Assembly: GCA_027559495.1 (NCBI GenBank)
Contig: JAMXSV010000010.1
Span: 1,922,001-1,986,000, forward strand
DNA from: Aurifilum marmelostoma
Taxonomy: Eukaryota > Ascomycota > Sordariomycetes > Diaporthales > Cryphonectriaceae
Reading direction: 5' to 3'
DNA: 64,000 bases
In this document: piece by piece, positions 1-12,864 of the stretch
How positions within the stretch are numbered: position 1 is the stretch's first letter
Layout: the number at the start of each line of letters is the position of its first letter
Program-made: the position numbers and the translations under genes
The notes under the pieces: model-generated
What the model was told of the DNA's origin: nothing
Seen by the model: only the letters and a program-made list of their open reading frames with translations
Databases searched by the model: none

Positions 1-948
1 TGTATGTTTACTGTCAATTTCACGACGACAAAGATCAGGAACACCGCTATAGCAGTAAAAATGGAGGGGCTGGCACGGCACGGCGGTGGCGGAAGAAGGG
101 GGGGGGCAGCCGGGGGGGGCAGGATGGCTGCGCCTGTCCGTCGTCAAGGAATCAAAAAAAGAAGAGGGACAACCTTGTTCAGAGTACTGTAACTATTGGC
201 ACTGTACACACTGACAATAACATCTCTCAAAGCCATCCAATCATCATCTCACAATCTTTCGCGCTCCACGGGCTCCACGCGTGTGCATGAGCCTTCTTTC
301 TCTAGCGCGACGTGCTTGGTAGGCAATGAGAGGGGCAGACAGCCGCGTATCTAAGTCTTTGTTTGTTTACAGACACCACATAGTACATAGTACGCGTTTC
401 TCTTCCCTGCAAGTCGAAAGAGGTGTGGGGTCAGAAGCCTGTGACTTTACTTATCAGACTTATGTACCGTGATACAAGGAGCAGGGAAAAGGCAGGCAGG
501 CTAGTCGTGTCGTCGGGAGGGTCCGTCACTGTTGTGTTGCTGCAAAGATGGCATGTGATGTGAAATGTCGAATCCAAGGCCTCTTGAATCTACCACCCAG
601 GCCACCATAGCGCATACTGTACAGACTATGTGGCGCCCCTGCACTACGTATGCAAGCACTTTAATCGATTGGCCCACCCCCGGCTGCCTACATTATGGTA
701 CATGCGGTAGTACACAGTACTTAGGTCGTCATAAGTTAGTATGCAGTAAACACTGTTGACGTGTCTGACCGCTGAGAGAGGCCACCTCGTGCCACCGTGC
801 CCATCGTCCAGTTGGCCACATGTGACAGATCCACTCGAGGCACTGAGGGGAAGAGGGGAAAGAAGGGACCGGAGAGGAGAGGGGAAAAGTAAGAGGAGGC
901 ATGGGACAACACGATCAACATGACCTCATCGTCTTGATTGGCAGGATC
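1..948. other. Intergenic, left edge
   Basis: I see no protein-like reading frame here. The short open frames have no family motif and no intron structure. A G-rich patch lies near 90-120. The last few hundred bases are probably the 3' flank of the P450 that ends at 949. Confidence 0.5.
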
Positions 949-2693
949 TCAAGACGGGCGGGCTGGAGAGGAGGGAACTCTCTCGAAGCGTAGCCACAGC
1001 TGCTCACTCGCCGGTCTGCCAGTGTACCCATCCCCCTGTTCAATACCTGCATCGTCCACAATGAATGTAGTATAGTTCAGGTACACCATTGCAGTGATCA
1101 GTTTCATCTCTACCTGTCGATGAGCATACATTTACAAAAGATCAATGAGGCCACCACTCACCGTGTACAGCAAAGTTAGACCCGATACACATTCTACCCC
1201 CAGAGGAGAAGGCCCAGAACTGTCTGTTCATCGCTCTCCGCCTCTCTTGGTCCCTCTCGTCGAGCCAGCGCATCGGATCCCACTCATCAGGCCGAGGAAA
1301 CACGCTCTCGTCACGGTGCAGAGTGTGTGCCGTCGCCGCGATCCTGACACCGCCCGGGATCGTGTGTGGCCCAATCCTGGCCGATGGAAAAGGTACTTCT
1401 CGCGGCTGAGGTCCAGGAATCGGTGCATGGAGCCGCATCGTCTCCGTGACGATGGCATGGAGAAGCGGCAGGCTGTCTAATGTCTTGGGGTCAGGGAGGG
1501 AGCTGTGGCGGCTGTCTTCGGCACGGGCACTGGGCTGTACTGTCAGTAGCTCGTCGCGCAGCTTGGCCTGAAGCTCCGGGCGCTGGCACATCCGCCAGGC
1601 CAGGTAGGTCAGGCCCAGCCCGGCTGTCTCCTGCCCGGCGAGGACGTGATCCCAGAGCTCGGACTGGATGGTCAGCTCGCGCTGGAGGATGGAGGTGCTG
1701 TACAGGGGTGACATGTTGCCATGTGCCTCCTCCTCCTTGGCGATACCATTGATGAGCGCCTTCATGACCACCGCATCGTCGGCAGCGGCCCCCTCCCTTG
1801 AGGTCCTGGCAGAAGCCCCCAGGTAGGCTAGAGTCTGCTCGCACAGGAGGGTATTCCACGCTGCCAGCTCCTTATTGGCATCGTCCACCCAGCTGGGGTA
1901 CAGGCTGATCCCGAGCCGCTTACAGAAGGCCGTCAGCCGTGGCATCTCCTGGGGGAAGAAGGCATAGTCGTTGCGCGACTTGTACAGCTCGAGCCAGTGC
2001 TCACGGTAGCCCTTGTTCTGCACAAAGTCTGTGCTCCGAGAGATGCCCCAGATGTAGGCCGAGATGAAATCCATCACCACTGCAAGAAAGAGCGAGTAGA
2101 CATCGATGCCCTGGTCTGCCAGGGACCTCTCCAGCGCCGGCAGCAGCCTGTCGTGGATGATGATCTCGGCCTGTGCAGCTGCCGCAGGCGACGACTGGAT
2201 ATACGATTTCGAGTAGACATTGGAGATCATGCGCTTCCTGAGAGAATGGTCCCTCGAGGTCCGGGAGGAGAACATGCAAGGCACCCTGAGCCGCGGTGGC
2301 CAGTGGTCAGCCCTGTCGGGTGGAGATGGGAACCGCCCGCGAGTCACACACGTACCCATAATTGTCAAAAACCGAGTACCACTGTGGCTTCTCGAAGCCT
2401 CCCTGATAGATTGTCCTGACACCATCCAGATCATCCACACTCAACTCGTTGGGCGCAACTCGGACAAAGGGGCCAAGCCTCTTGTGCGCTGCCTCCAGTG
2501 TGGCATTTTCTTGCCGCTTAAAACGTTTGTACAAGATCCAGAGGGGCGCTATAGGGGCTGACCAGTGAGCACTTGGCACTCGAGACAGGGGAGAGATGAG
2601 AGCAGGATAGATCAAGAAGCGGTAGGAGAGGAAGGCCAGAGGGCCGAAGATGAGGAGAATCGTTGTCCAGGGCCGGACACTGAGGAACTCCAT
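949..2693 (-). CDS. Cytochrome P450 monooxygenase, three exons
   Basis: Exons are 2693-2356, 2285-1162 and 1109-949; their phases join exactly to give 540 residues, a normal P450 length. The protein starts with a hydrophobic N-terminal anchor (residues about 8-30), so it should sit in the ER membrane and oxidise a small hydrophobic substrate using electrons from P450 reductase. Diagnostic motifs are visible: the I-helix AGQETAG, the K-helix ETMR and the heme-binding loop FSSGGRMCIG with its Cys ligand. The last intron must use the acceptor GTAG at 1113-1110, because only that gives the usual helix-L sequence HEMKLITA after the heme loop. The substrate and CYP family cannot be told from the sequence. 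There are no secondary-metabolism backbone genes nearby, so I do not assign it to a cluster. It is transcribed divergently from the F-box gene. Confidence 0.93.
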
Positions 2694-3236
2694 TGTTGAC
2701 TACATCGAGTTTGTATGAAAAAGAACATGGTCAACAGACTGGTGACTGGTGGAAGGAGATGCCAAAAAAAACAATAGCAGTGTGCTATGCTTGGGTGCAG
2801 ATAAGGCAGAGTTGACCGGCATCTTTGGCTTGCCCCTCGCCTGGCTTGCCTATTGCTGCTGCAGGTGCACGGTGTCACTGCAAGGCAAGTGTGCCCCTGA
2901 ATTATGACATCGCTCTTGCCCGCAAGCTTTGGTGTGTCAGAGAGGCAACAGCTAAGGACGATGCCCCACTTTTTCCTTAGTCCACAGCCACTTCCTGCCA
3001 ACGGTGCCTTTGTGAAGACTCATCGACGGTGAGGAAAACAGAAGCCTGCGGATCCTATCAGCTCTGGGCCTCTACGGTATTTAATCCGTATGCTCATCTT
3101 TTTCTTCTTCTGTTTTTTTTTCTAAGCGGTGCTCTACCGTGTTGTGTCGAAACAGCATCTTCCACTCGAACATTCCATTCTCGACCAGGCAGGCCCCTTC
3201 CCAGTGCGGACTGTCGGCTCGCGCGTACACAGCAAG
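2694..3236. promoter_or_regulatory. Shared divergent promoter region
   Basis: These 543 bases separate the starts of the P450 (-) and the F-box gene (+) and must hold both promoters. A T-rich pyrimidine tract lies at 3088-3124, upstream of the F-box start, as is common in fungal promoters. I see no clear TATA box or named operator. Confidence 0.5.
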
Positions 3237-5189
3237 ATGCTCGACACTCTGCCCGACGACATCCTTTATATTATATTCTCTCATCTAGACACGGCGAATG
3301 CCATTCGATCTCTGTCTCTCACCAACAGGCGTCTCAGGAACACCATCCAAAACGAAGATCAAGGCTGGCGCATCTTTGTCCGCTCCCGCTTCCCATCCAT
3401 ACCTCTGCCGTCGCTCTCCTCCTCCCTCTACAAATGGCACCACCTCGCCGAGTCCCTGACCTGGCAGAACCGTGCCTGGGAGCGCCGTTCCCTGGCATTC
3501 CAGGCCATGTTTTCCACTCCTTCGGATCACTCGCGTTCCCGCGGACGTCGTCCCCCGGCTCCTTTCCACCCGGTGCTGGGTGCCCGTTTTGATTTCACCA
3601 CAGGGGAGGAGCTCATAGTATGGGGAGCGGGCGAGGACCTCATCGCGCGCAGGAGGCAGGGCGCACCCGGTGGATCGTCCCCGTCCCCTGAGAAGGCGAT
3701 CTGGCACCAGATCCTCGGGAAAGACACGGGCCACAGGGCAGGAATCGACGACTTCAAGACCTTGTCCATTGTCGAGGATGTGTGTGGCAGGGCGGGCGAT
3801 GTGGGTCTTCTAACGGCTCGTTATAATGGCCAAATGACGCTCATGAGAGCCGGCGCGGACAACTTTGGACACAGCATCGCAGACTTCCACCCTCGATATC
3901 TTGACAAGAGGCCTTCTGCGTGGAGGCAGGATATGGTCAACTCTGTCGACGTCCTCCCCGGCAGAAATCTTGTGGCCTCTACCTCCAAGTCTGGAGTTTT
4001 TCTGTACCAGCTTCCCGGAGACCCCGATGCTACCATCGCACCCTCATCTTATCTCGACTTGGCTGCCTGCCATGGGCAGGGAGACACTTCTCAGCTGACT
4101 GTACACCAGGCCAAGTGGATGGTGGGAGGAGACACCCTAGCGATTGGACTCGCAGGCGCGACTTCTCCATTGAAGTATGCGAGGCTCACCCCAACAGGAC
4201 TTGCAGATGTCACGGACGTAAAGACACTCCATGTTGAACGCCTGTCCAGCCCCATGCGCTATGACAGCAGGCTCTGCAGCAACTCCCTAACACCCATCGA
4301 TGCGTCGTCCGTTGCTGGAGGAAGAGGGTCGAGCCTACTTCTCAGCGCTTGGCGCGACGGTATAATACGCCTTCAGGACATCCGCACCCCGTCGCCCTTG
4401 GACTCCGTATTCTGCGACAACATCAACCCAATGTCTTCTCCAGACGCCCTGCTCCCCTTCGGCACAACCCACTTTGTGGCCGGCTACGGTGGCGGCCCCG
4501 GCACCACCGTCAAGATCTTCGACTTCCGCTGGCCGCGCCAGTACTACCACACAGCGGGCCTCCCTTGCGGACCCGAAGCGCCAAAGCCCAAAACCGCCCA
4601 GGCGTTCCTCGCCCCTCCGCGCGATGATCCAGGTCCGTGGTCCCTGAAGTGCGACCACATCTCCGGGCGTATGTGTCGGTGGCACAAATTGTCGCGCAGC
4701 CTGTTCTACCGGCCAAACGCCACCTTGCTTGTCTCCAAATCCCTGCCCCGCCAGGTTAGAAGCTCTACCATATGGAGCATGGCGCGTGCCTCGCCGCTCT
4801 CGCCCAACTTTTACATAGGCATTGGGGGCGGCGTCCTGGAGGCGACCCTCGCCGTAGCCCCCTCTTCTGAGAATTGCTCCTCCGGGCTAGAGATCGACCC
4901 GCACTTCGGGTACAGCTCGACTGTGGGGGGCGGTGCTCCCGACCGACTGATGGGCGCAGGGTACAAGAGGCACGACATCGTGGCGTCGCTAATGGAGACG
5001 GGTGATGGGCTCTATGATGAGCGGAACGAGAACATGATCAGGTTCCCGCCCGTCAGGCTCCGGGGCGCAAGCGGAGATGAGGAGCGAAGAGCGTGCGATG
5101 CGATGCCGGAGAGACTCCTGCGCATTCATCGTCTCGATGCGGCATATCGAATGCAGTCTGACTTCTTTGGTAGACCATTTCCATCGTAA
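3237..5189 (+). CDS. F-box protein with a probable beta-propeller C-terminal half
   Basis: This single-exon gene encodes 650 residues from the ATG at 3237. The open frame extends back to 3129, but the F-box begins directly at this ATG (MLDTLPDDILYIIFSHLD), so I prefer it. Residues about 1-45 have the F-box pattern of Leu/Pro/Asp followed by hydrophobic helices, the segment that binds Skp1 in SCF ubiquitin ligases. Further on, blocks such as ASTSKSGVFLYQL and LLSAWRDGIIRLQDIRT resemble WD-type blades ending in hydrophobic-x-D/Q, so the C-terminal half is probably a degenerate WD40-like propeller that recruits the target. The target is unknown. A six-G run at about 4925 is in frame here, unlike similar runs in three other genes of the window. 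Confidence 0.85.
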   Translation: MLDTLPDDILYIIFSHLDTANAIRSLSLTNRRLRNTIQNEDQGWRIFVRSRFPSIPLPSLSSSLYKWHHLAESLTWQNRAWERRSLAFQAMFSTPSDHSRSRGRRPPAPFHPVLGARFDFTTGEELIVWGAGEDLIARRRQGAPGGSSPSPEKAIWHQILGKDTGHRAGIDDFKTLSIVEDVCGRAGDVGLLTARYNGQMTLMRAGADNFGHSIADFHPRYLDKRPSAWRQDMVNSVDVLPGRNLVASTSKSGVFLYQLPGDPDATIAPSSYLDLAACHGQGDTSQLTVHQAKWMVGGDTLAIGLAGATSPLKYARLTPTGLADVTDVKTLHVERLSSPMRYDSRLCSNSLTPIDASSVAGGRGSSLLLSAWRDGIIRLQDIRTPSPLDSVFCDNINPMSSPDALLPFGTTHFVAGYGGGPGTTVKIFDFRWPRQYYHTAGLPCGPEAPKPKTAQAFLAPPRDDPGPWSLKCDHISGRMCRWHKLSRSLFYRPNATLLVSKSLPRQVRSSTIWSMARASPLSPNFYIGIGGGVLEATLAVAPSSENCSSGLEIDPHFGYSSTVGGGAPDRLMGAGYKRHDIVASLMETGDGLYDERNENMIRFPPVRLRGASGDEERRACDAMPERLLRIHRLDAAYRMQSDFFGRPFPS

Positions 5190-5365
5190 AAAGAACAACC
5201 CCCCCCCCCTCCCAAGAAATAGAAAAGGGACAGACCTTTATACGCAATGTTCTCTAATCATAATGAAATGGTCTATATCGGGGAACACCATGATGCACAG
5301 GTGCTCATCTGATTGATCTGATGTACTGTGTTGTTTACCTGATTTGCCCTCCTGCTCACTGAAAT

Positions 5366-7088
5366 TTATAACTTGCTCGAGGTTGGCGAGATAAGGGTAA
5401 GCCTTTCCTTGAGCGCCTCCTCTGCCTCGGTGCTGATCCTCTGCACAAGATCCTTACAGGTCGGAATGTCATGAATAAGACCAATGACCTGCCCTGCTGT
5501 CCAGACCTGTTTCCAGAAAAGAAGGAGTCAGTAAATATCATGTACAGCTGGGAGGTAGGGAGAAAGGGATGGAGTCTTCACTCACGCCATACTCAGGGTC
5601 GCCATTGATGAACACCTGGCGACCCCTCTGTCCGCTGACAAACGGCGCAATCTCGGCAAACTCGCCCGTCTTGCTCTCCTGCTCGACCTTGAGCGCCTGA
5701 TCCGTCACCTTGTTCTTGTACAGGCGGGTGGTATTCTTCCACCGGCGCAGGACGAGGGCGGTGTCCGTCTCCTGCGCCTTGACAATCTGTTCCTTGATGT
5801 TGTTGTGGATGGGGGCCTCAACTGTGCACATGAAGCGCGTGCCCATCTGTGTATGCGTGTTAGAGTTTGGTTGTGAAGATGAAGACTGCCGGTCGGCAGC
5901 AGGTGAAAAGATTACGGGGAGTGTGGGGGCGGACGTACGTTGATACCACAGGCGCCCAGGCACAGTGCTGCAGCCAGTCCTTGGCCGTCAGCAAAGCCGC
6001 CGGAGGCGATGAAGGGCACCTTGAGCGACTGCCTCGCGCGGGAGAGCAGGATGAAGTTTGTGATGTCTGATTCGCCGACGTGGCTGTGTCATGGGGTGAG
6101 ATGGTCAGCGCGCCGTTCGGCTTCGGGATAATCACTGCGGGATTACAACTTGTATGACGTCGAGACGGATCAAATGCTTGTGTCAAAAAGAAGTCTGTGC
6201 CAGCTGAGAGACGTCGTGCGACAGTGGAACAAAGGAGGAAGGGCAAAAAAAAAAAAAAATCTTGCTTCCGTTCCCACATCACACAACATCCGTCCGGCCG
6301 TGATACGACAGGATACGACACGAAACCCCACCAGCAGACGCAGGTCGCCTGTGGCCCGGAGGGGGGGGGGGGGAACAGGCAAGGCACGTGAAAAGAGGAA
6401 AAGAAAAACAAGGCAACTGCACTCACCCAGCGCACTCAAACCCATCGATGCTCAAAAAGTCCACACCAAGCTTGACCGCGCTCTGGGCATGACGGATGGT
6501 GGTACACTTGTGCAGGACGATGCAGCCAGCCTTCTTGAGCTTGGCGATGACGGGGCCCGGGCTGTTGCCGGCGGTCTCGACTATGCGGACGCCCTCGTCG
6601 ATGATGGCCTGGGCGTAGGCGCCATAGTCGGGCGGGTTGAGCGAGGGCAGCAGGGTGATGTTGACGGCGAAGGGGTTCTTGGTGAGGGACCGGCACTTTT
6701 GGATCTCCTTGCGCAGATCGTCGGGGGTCGGGAAGATGAGGGCTGTGATGATGCCCAGGCCGCCTGCGTTGGAGACGGCTGAGGCGAGCTCGGCGTAGCC
6801 GACGTGCTGGTTGGTTGGCTGGGTTAGCGAGAGCAGGAAGAGACTTTCTTGGTGTTGACGTCGCTGTTGTCTTCTGCCGTCTGGTGATGAGGCAAGGCAG
6901 TCACATGGTTCAGATGCCTTCCAGTCCCAAAGTCTATCAAGAGCGAACGTACCATCATACCACCCTGCACAACGGGGACTGTGGGAGTGCCCAGTCAGCT
7001 GCCAGCTTCTTTCGAGGGAGATTATGGTTGATTTCTTCCACTCACCTTTAATACCCAGCCGCCGTGTCAGCTCTGTATTCCACGCCAT
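5366..7088 (-). CDS. Nitronate monooxygenase (2-nitropropane dioxygenase family), six exons
   Basis: Exons are 7088-7046, 6978-6953, 6806-6427, 6083-5939, 5846-5586 and 5506-5366. All phases agree and give 331 residues, typical for the family. The enzyme is an FMN-dependent TIM barrel that oxidises alkyl nitronates such as propionate 3-nitronate to carbonyl compounds and nitrite. Visible family marks are PVVQGGMM near the N-terminus, ASAVSNAGGLG, FECAGHVGESD carrying the conserved His, and the phosphate-binding ASGGFADG. The second exon is only 26 nt, which is why the N-terminus is easily missed; it supplies the PVVQGG strand. There is no targeting signal, so a cytosolic location is likely. 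No neighbour suggests a dedicated pathway. Confidence 0.93.
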
Positions 7089-10000
7089 CTTCTGTGATAC
7101 TGCTGTCTGCCGCCGTGAATCTCAACAGGGTAAAGAAATGATCTGAATAGATTTGAGATATCCAAATATGTTCCCGAGAAAGTAGAACGTTTCAAAGTTC
7201 AGAGCACTACCGACAAAAATAATGAACAAATGCTGAGTTTCAGGAGATGAACAACCTCAGATTGAGGCCCTGAGATCCTGTGTGCGTTGAAGCCACGGGC
7301 TGGAGAAGGCGGCCAGGGTCAGCCAAGTCCATGAGCCGAGGTCCAATGTGGAGAACAAGGCCACGTCCCGAGGGTCTTCTAAGGGTTATTAATACGTGGA
7401 GTATTCTCCTGCTATCTTCGAATCCGGGGTAGTGGGGGCCTTGGGGTTACTGATCAAGTCTTCTTTTACAGCTGACAGTCCTTTTTCGAGGCCAAAAATG
7501 CAGAAAACTATCTCGGCGTGTTTGCACAGCTCTCTGGCTGACTTCAATGATAGGTTGAGTGAGCCTCGAACCCTCTCCTGTTTCTTGTGTGTGACGAATC
7601 AGTATATCCCTGCAAGTTGGAGAATAACCCTGTCTCCTTGGGTCTCTCATTCCGTCTCCTGTCTCTCTCCAAGCTCCCTCTGGAAATGCCTTCACATCTC
7701 CTTTGATTGAGGGTATATGACTAGTGAACAGCCCAATTCCAGCACATGCGACCATACCTAGTGGAAAACTTGGGATCCCGTCCGCTCTCCCCTAAATAAG
7801 CCACTAAGGGCCGGATTAGTAGTTAAGTGGGTGACCATTAGCGAATACCCGGTGTTGCATGTTTTGTTTTTTCCTCTTTTTTTTTTTTTTTTTTTGGTTC
7901 CTCTCTCCTCTTGTTCCTGATCCTTTTCTTCCTTTTCTGGATATAACAAAAAATTGCTACACGTGCGTTGGGTTTATTGGCGTTTGATCAATCTTGAGCG
8001 AAATGTTCTGTAAAGTGATTCAATGTCTGACATTGGCCCGCTGATCTCCTTATCCCTCACGGCGAGCAAACGGCCCCGGCCTTCTCCTCCTCCTCCTCCG
8101 TTGCAGTCTGGCTTTTGTCAATTTCCAGAGCAATCAACTCCATCACCTGCGTATTTACATAGTACAATAGTGCCCAGGTTCAAGTGGATAAGATCTCGGG
8201 TCAGGCCGCAGGCTCCACCTGTCTTCTCAGGGGCAAACTCATGAGAATGGATGGCTGATCAGGACCGCAGATGTTGCTGTCAAGCTCAACGCTGGTGGAT
8301 AGTCCCAGCATGGTCCTTGGAGAAGACTTCGGGGTGCATCATGTAAACGTATCACATCAGGAGCTCTCTCAGGTGGTCTATTTCAATCCCAACTTTGATC
8401 AGTAAACAGCCCTGAACCTGACCGCATGGATAGGTATTAATGTGTAAGGGCTTTACCTCGACCTGTCCTGAATCAACTAATGACCCAGCCCTCACTGGAG
8501 TAGAGATCTGTTGAGGCTGAAACCAAGCCTCTCTGATGTTGGATACCTACTTACATGTCAAGGATTAGGCTGCCCTGTCAACTTCCCAATTTTTAAATAG
8601 TGCCTGTTATTAACCATCTATCCAGACTTCTTGTACTGCACACGAGATAGATGGATATTCTATGGACCCACTGAGTATACCTGGAGATGGGTACTGGATC
8701 TAGACTACTATGTACAGAGCGGTTGCAAGGTACCTTGGCTGAAGCCCCTTGATGCTCACTACAAATTGACACTTACATTGGGAAGGAGTGGTCTTGCTAG
8801 GCAGCAGGTGGGTCCCCCGCAGAGCTGGTGGACAGTGATCATCGCTGTGCCTCTCCTGCCCGCTTTGTGACACTCACACTCGCCGGTCCTGCCATGAGCA
8901 TCCTCTGATCTTCTGGATCGGGTAATGACTCGCTACGGACCTCTTTGTCCTGCTCTGTGGTGCTCTTCTGCATCAGGAGAAGCAGTGCCAGGTGCCACGT
9001 CTGACCTTCAAACGCCACTCTGTAGGCTTCCTCCCTCTCCCAACAAGATTTGGAATTCGTGGGCAAGAGAGAGACCCAATCCCATTGGCCTTATTGCTTT
9101 TCCCTTCATTTCACTCAGGTTACATTGGACGCAGCTCTGACTAGAGCAGGTTCCCACACTGATGCTGCCCACCTAATCCACAAAAAGAGAAGCAACAACT
9201 TCTTCAGCTGCCACGACAGACGCTGGATACTACCTTCCGTCAGCCGAGCACCATCAGGCAATGCACTATTCCGGGGTGACTAAAAGCTTGTCGAAACGGT
9301 ACTGGCCGAATCACGGTGTCAGATCGCAGGGCTCGTGTCCTGTCACGGACGAGAAGTACAGCCTCTGGGCAACAGGCCGGTCATCAAGTCCAATGGTCTG
9401 CTCACTTACACGCGCCCTCCATGAGTCTGGCAGAGCTTAACCGCTGCTTCTTGAAGACCCTCGCAGCCACAATTGACTGGTCCCAAGAGACTCATCTCTG
9501 GCCCGGCCATGGTCTGGCCTATCGACGCCACCAAGAAGGAGGACGGGGAGGGGGGGGGGGGGGGCAGGGACCTGGACGAGACTGTGGACCCTTCATCACG
9601 TATCGTCCTATCCTTGGACCTGACGGCTAAACTTGTCGTACTGTCTCCTGTCCGCAGTGCTACCTCAGCCTCCATGCAGTGTAGAGGGCCGTCTCACCGA
9701 CTTTCATGCCGTGATTCGTTTATTTCCTGCAAACCACCGCGGGCAACTTGGATGATGGGTAACGAATAAGGCAACAAAATCAACATCCTCGACACACAAA
9801 CAAGGAGGGAAAAAAAAAAAACGAAAAGAAAACTCTGCTCAGACAGCCATGGCATATGTCAACGCGGGATGATACGCACAGTCGTCCCTTTTAGTGAGAC
9901 CCAGGACGGGAACTCCAATCAAGAGCTGCAAGGCTAGGGGCATGTCTCACCGCACAGACCGTGGATGACAGACAAGCCCATCCTTTTCCCAAAGTGTCAC

Positions 10001-11233
10001 GATTACGCGGCACAAGGGGGGAGGAGATGCCGTGTCCAATCGGTTTGCTGCGGGCACGATGCCGCCGCAAGCCTCAACGGTCCATCTTCCAACGACTTCG
10101 CGACCCGCGTGTGCAGAAATGGTCCATGACGGCGACGTGGTGCTCGCTGTTGGGCTCATCTGCCGGATAGCAGCCGAGACGACCCTGGAGCGAAGGACAT
10201 ATCCTCACAGGACCTTCTCCGCTGCTGTCGGTGACCTCCCCAGCCTCCTCGAAGCGGTATCATCCCTGTCATCATATCTCAGCAGGGCCGAGCAGATGAC
10301 GTCCAGGCAAGACAGTGATCTCCTGTGATGTGTTCATGATCAGCGTCAGCAAAGCTGTCACGTCTTCATGCTGCCGTTGAGATTGGCTCGATCGCGGCTG
10401 AAGCGTGTGGGCTTGCCCATCGGCCTCAGCGGGTGGGGGGGGAGTGGAAAGACTTTGGGGGGGGTTCAGGTCGGGCATGCTGGACGCTGTACTCACACGC
10501 GCCATGCTCCCCGTGTGATCGAGCTCGCGGGTTGAAGCAGACCAGTGCCGAGCCACACCGCACCCCACCCTCCTTACCCGTGCGGAAGAGAAGCAATCGA
10601 CGACAGAAGCAAGTTGGGCGCGAAAGACAACACACAACGGTCTCCCACACGGGGACCCACAGCGCACTCAAGATGAAATGCGATATATGTCTAGCTCCAC
10701 GTCACTTACATTGAAGCGCCGGGACCTCAGTGGCCGAGATGAAACGAGGCGTTCAGGCGAGCGCTTCCGCCCGTATCCTGCAGAAGTGACGTGCCACGAC
10801 AGGATGGCAAGTTTCACGCACGCCCAACGCAGGGACACACACCCAGCTCGCCCTGCAGATGTCTTTGTATTTTGCCCAACGAACAATGCTTTTGTTCTAC
10901 CACCACACCTGCAGCCGTCTCCCGTTACACGCGTGAAAGTGACCACACCAAGATGTGCCGTCTTTCCGGCCGTGGACCGCCTCACATTTTCGGCATGCTG
11001 TTGGTTGCGCACCTCGTCTCTCCAAGGTGCTCCTTGGCCCATCGAGTCGAGATCCAATTGGGATGAAATCGGGTACGGTACTCGTGAGGAAGGGCGGGAT
11101 TCACTGACTATGCCTAGCAGGAAGAACAATGATGGAGACATATAGGTCTTCGTGGTAGCTGGTTCGGAGCGTTTTGCTCCTTCAGATCTGAAGGTTCGCC
11201 TGCTGTGGGATCGGTCGGTGTTCATACGCTGAG

Positions 11234-11262
<29 letters not shown>
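11234..11262. repeat. (GC)n-(AC)n microsatellite
   Basis: A dinucleotide tract changes from GC to AC units within the gene-poor region. Confidence 0.9.
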
Positions 11263-11266
<4 letters not shown>

Positions 11267-12754
11267 TTGGGACGCGGCAGACCCCTGACCGGTCAACACG
11301 GGTAGAGACCCATAAAAATAATAAGTATAATACAGGACAATATTTGGGCCTGCAGGGTCGCAGGGGCAGGAAAAAGCAAACATGCATAACACGCAGCAGC
11401 AGCCAATTTGTCGAGGCGGTCAGCAAAAGAGACGCCATCCGGCAGCATGCCGACCGGAATGTACCGGAAGAGGAGGAGGGACGAGCAGAGAGACGAGCAG
11501 GTGAAATCAGCATCAAGGGTCGAGACCGAACGAGGGAGGTCGCTGAGGTGGAACCTGTCGACAGCAGCCCGATCCCCGATTCTGTCTCGGGCGTGCATGT
11601 CAAACGGCGAATAAGGTCGGCCGGGGGGATGGCGAATGCATTGCATGTGCCACTCCCGCTCCTCAAGCCTCCACGCTTGCAGCCCTTCTTCGCTCGCTCG
11701 TCTACATCATCTTAACATCGTGGGTCTACGTGTGCCATGTTTTTTTTTTTTTTTTTTTGGATTATCTGTACCTAGCCCGGACGCAGGTGAGGTGTCACCA
11801 CAAGATCTCAGCCCAACGTAACTTTGAATGCAGCTCATCCACCACCAGCCCCGTGCGCGAGGAAGGCCTAGAAGGGCAAACCTGGCTGGGTCCACGACTA
11901 TCCAATACACACCTAAACACCCTTACCTCAACAATGATGTGACGTTCCCACATCCCTTACCTCTGCCCTTGAGGCCACTGGTTCTTATTCTTATTCTTTT
12001 TTTTTTTTTTTCACTCTCTTTTTTCTCGCTTTTTTTCTTCTCTTCTTCCTTGTTCTACCTGCCTGCTCCAGCTGGCTACTTGTCCGGTACCTCGCTCTCG
12101 AGCCCTAGCACCTGGTGACACTGACCTGCAATTCTTGTACAGGCTCCGTACCATCCTTGGAAGCCCTTTCTTCCTCGTACCGGATGGGATGCTCTCCCTG
12201 CTTCTTCGGTTCCCGTCTACTGCTTCTTCCTAATGGGGAAACGGTTGGTCCCACACACAAGGCATGAGGTCCATTTAATCCGGCAGCCTGGGGGCTCAAG
12301 TTTGCTGCTGAGGTACCTTGCTACCCTTACCTGGGCCCCCATGTTCCTGCTGGCCAGTCAAGAGGAGGAGGAGACATGTCAGACAAACAAAAGCAATAGC
12401 AGCGTTTCTTTTTCCTCCATCTCCCCTTCCTCGTGTATTTCTCTCTCGCTCTCCCAACCTCTCCGTGGCTCAGACATCCCTGCGAGCGAAAGCCTGTCAT
12501 TATTGCTTTTGCCGCTCGGGGGGAGCTTGGAGGGGTGGGCTGGCTCTCGTCTGAAATACAGGCCGCATCCCGCTTGTAGGCCACGATGGGATGCACCCTC
12601 CCGAGGCTACCAATAATTATCCTCCTGTCCTTGCCGCGAGGCCTGCACCGCGCAAACAACCCCAAGCAGAAGGGTGGATATTCCAATCTACAGGTTGGGA
12701 AAAGAAACCATCTCTCAATCTTTTTTATTTTTATTTCTTCTTTTGTTTCGCTGG

Positions 12755-12774
12755 CTTGCTTGCTTGCTTGCTTG
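12755..12774. repeat. CTTG tetranucleotide repeat
   Basis: About five tandem CTTG units lie in the pyrimidine-rich upstream region of the dsRBD-like gene. Confidence 0.85.
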
Positions 12775-12858
12775 TCACCCTCTCGGTACCTAAAGGCGCC
12801 CCTTGCCTGTCCAATCCGGCTCTTCTTCCTGGCTTGTTGTGCTGCCCAGTCTCTCAAG

Positions 12859-12864
12859 TATAAA
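12859..12864 (+). promoter_or_regulatory. TATA box of the dsRBD-like gene
   Basis: A perfect TATAAA lies 288 bases before the ATG at 13147. There is no ATG between about 12890 and 13147, so a transcript starting just downstream would have an uninterrupted leader. This is inferred from sequence only. Confidence 0.5.

Noticed and set aside
1145..1859. Frames opposite or alongside the P450 (1145-1480, 1480-1752 plus; 1491-1859 minus)
   Set aside because: They are shadows of the P450 exons, with Arg/Pro-rich composition expected from out-of-frame reading of GC-rich code.
949..2693. P450 as part of a secondary-metabolite cluster
   Set aside because: No polyketide synthase, peptide synthetase, terpene cyclase or pathway regulator is present within the window.
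7410..7430. Possible tRNA T-loop (TTCGAATCC)
   Set aside because: The flanking bases do not form the acceptor and T stems, and no A box lies at the right distance.
10668..11666. 332-codon open frame on the minus strand in the gene-poor region
   Set aside because: It reads through the AC microsatellite as alternating Cys-Val, has no domain or conserved pattern and overlaps other frames; I treat it as chance.
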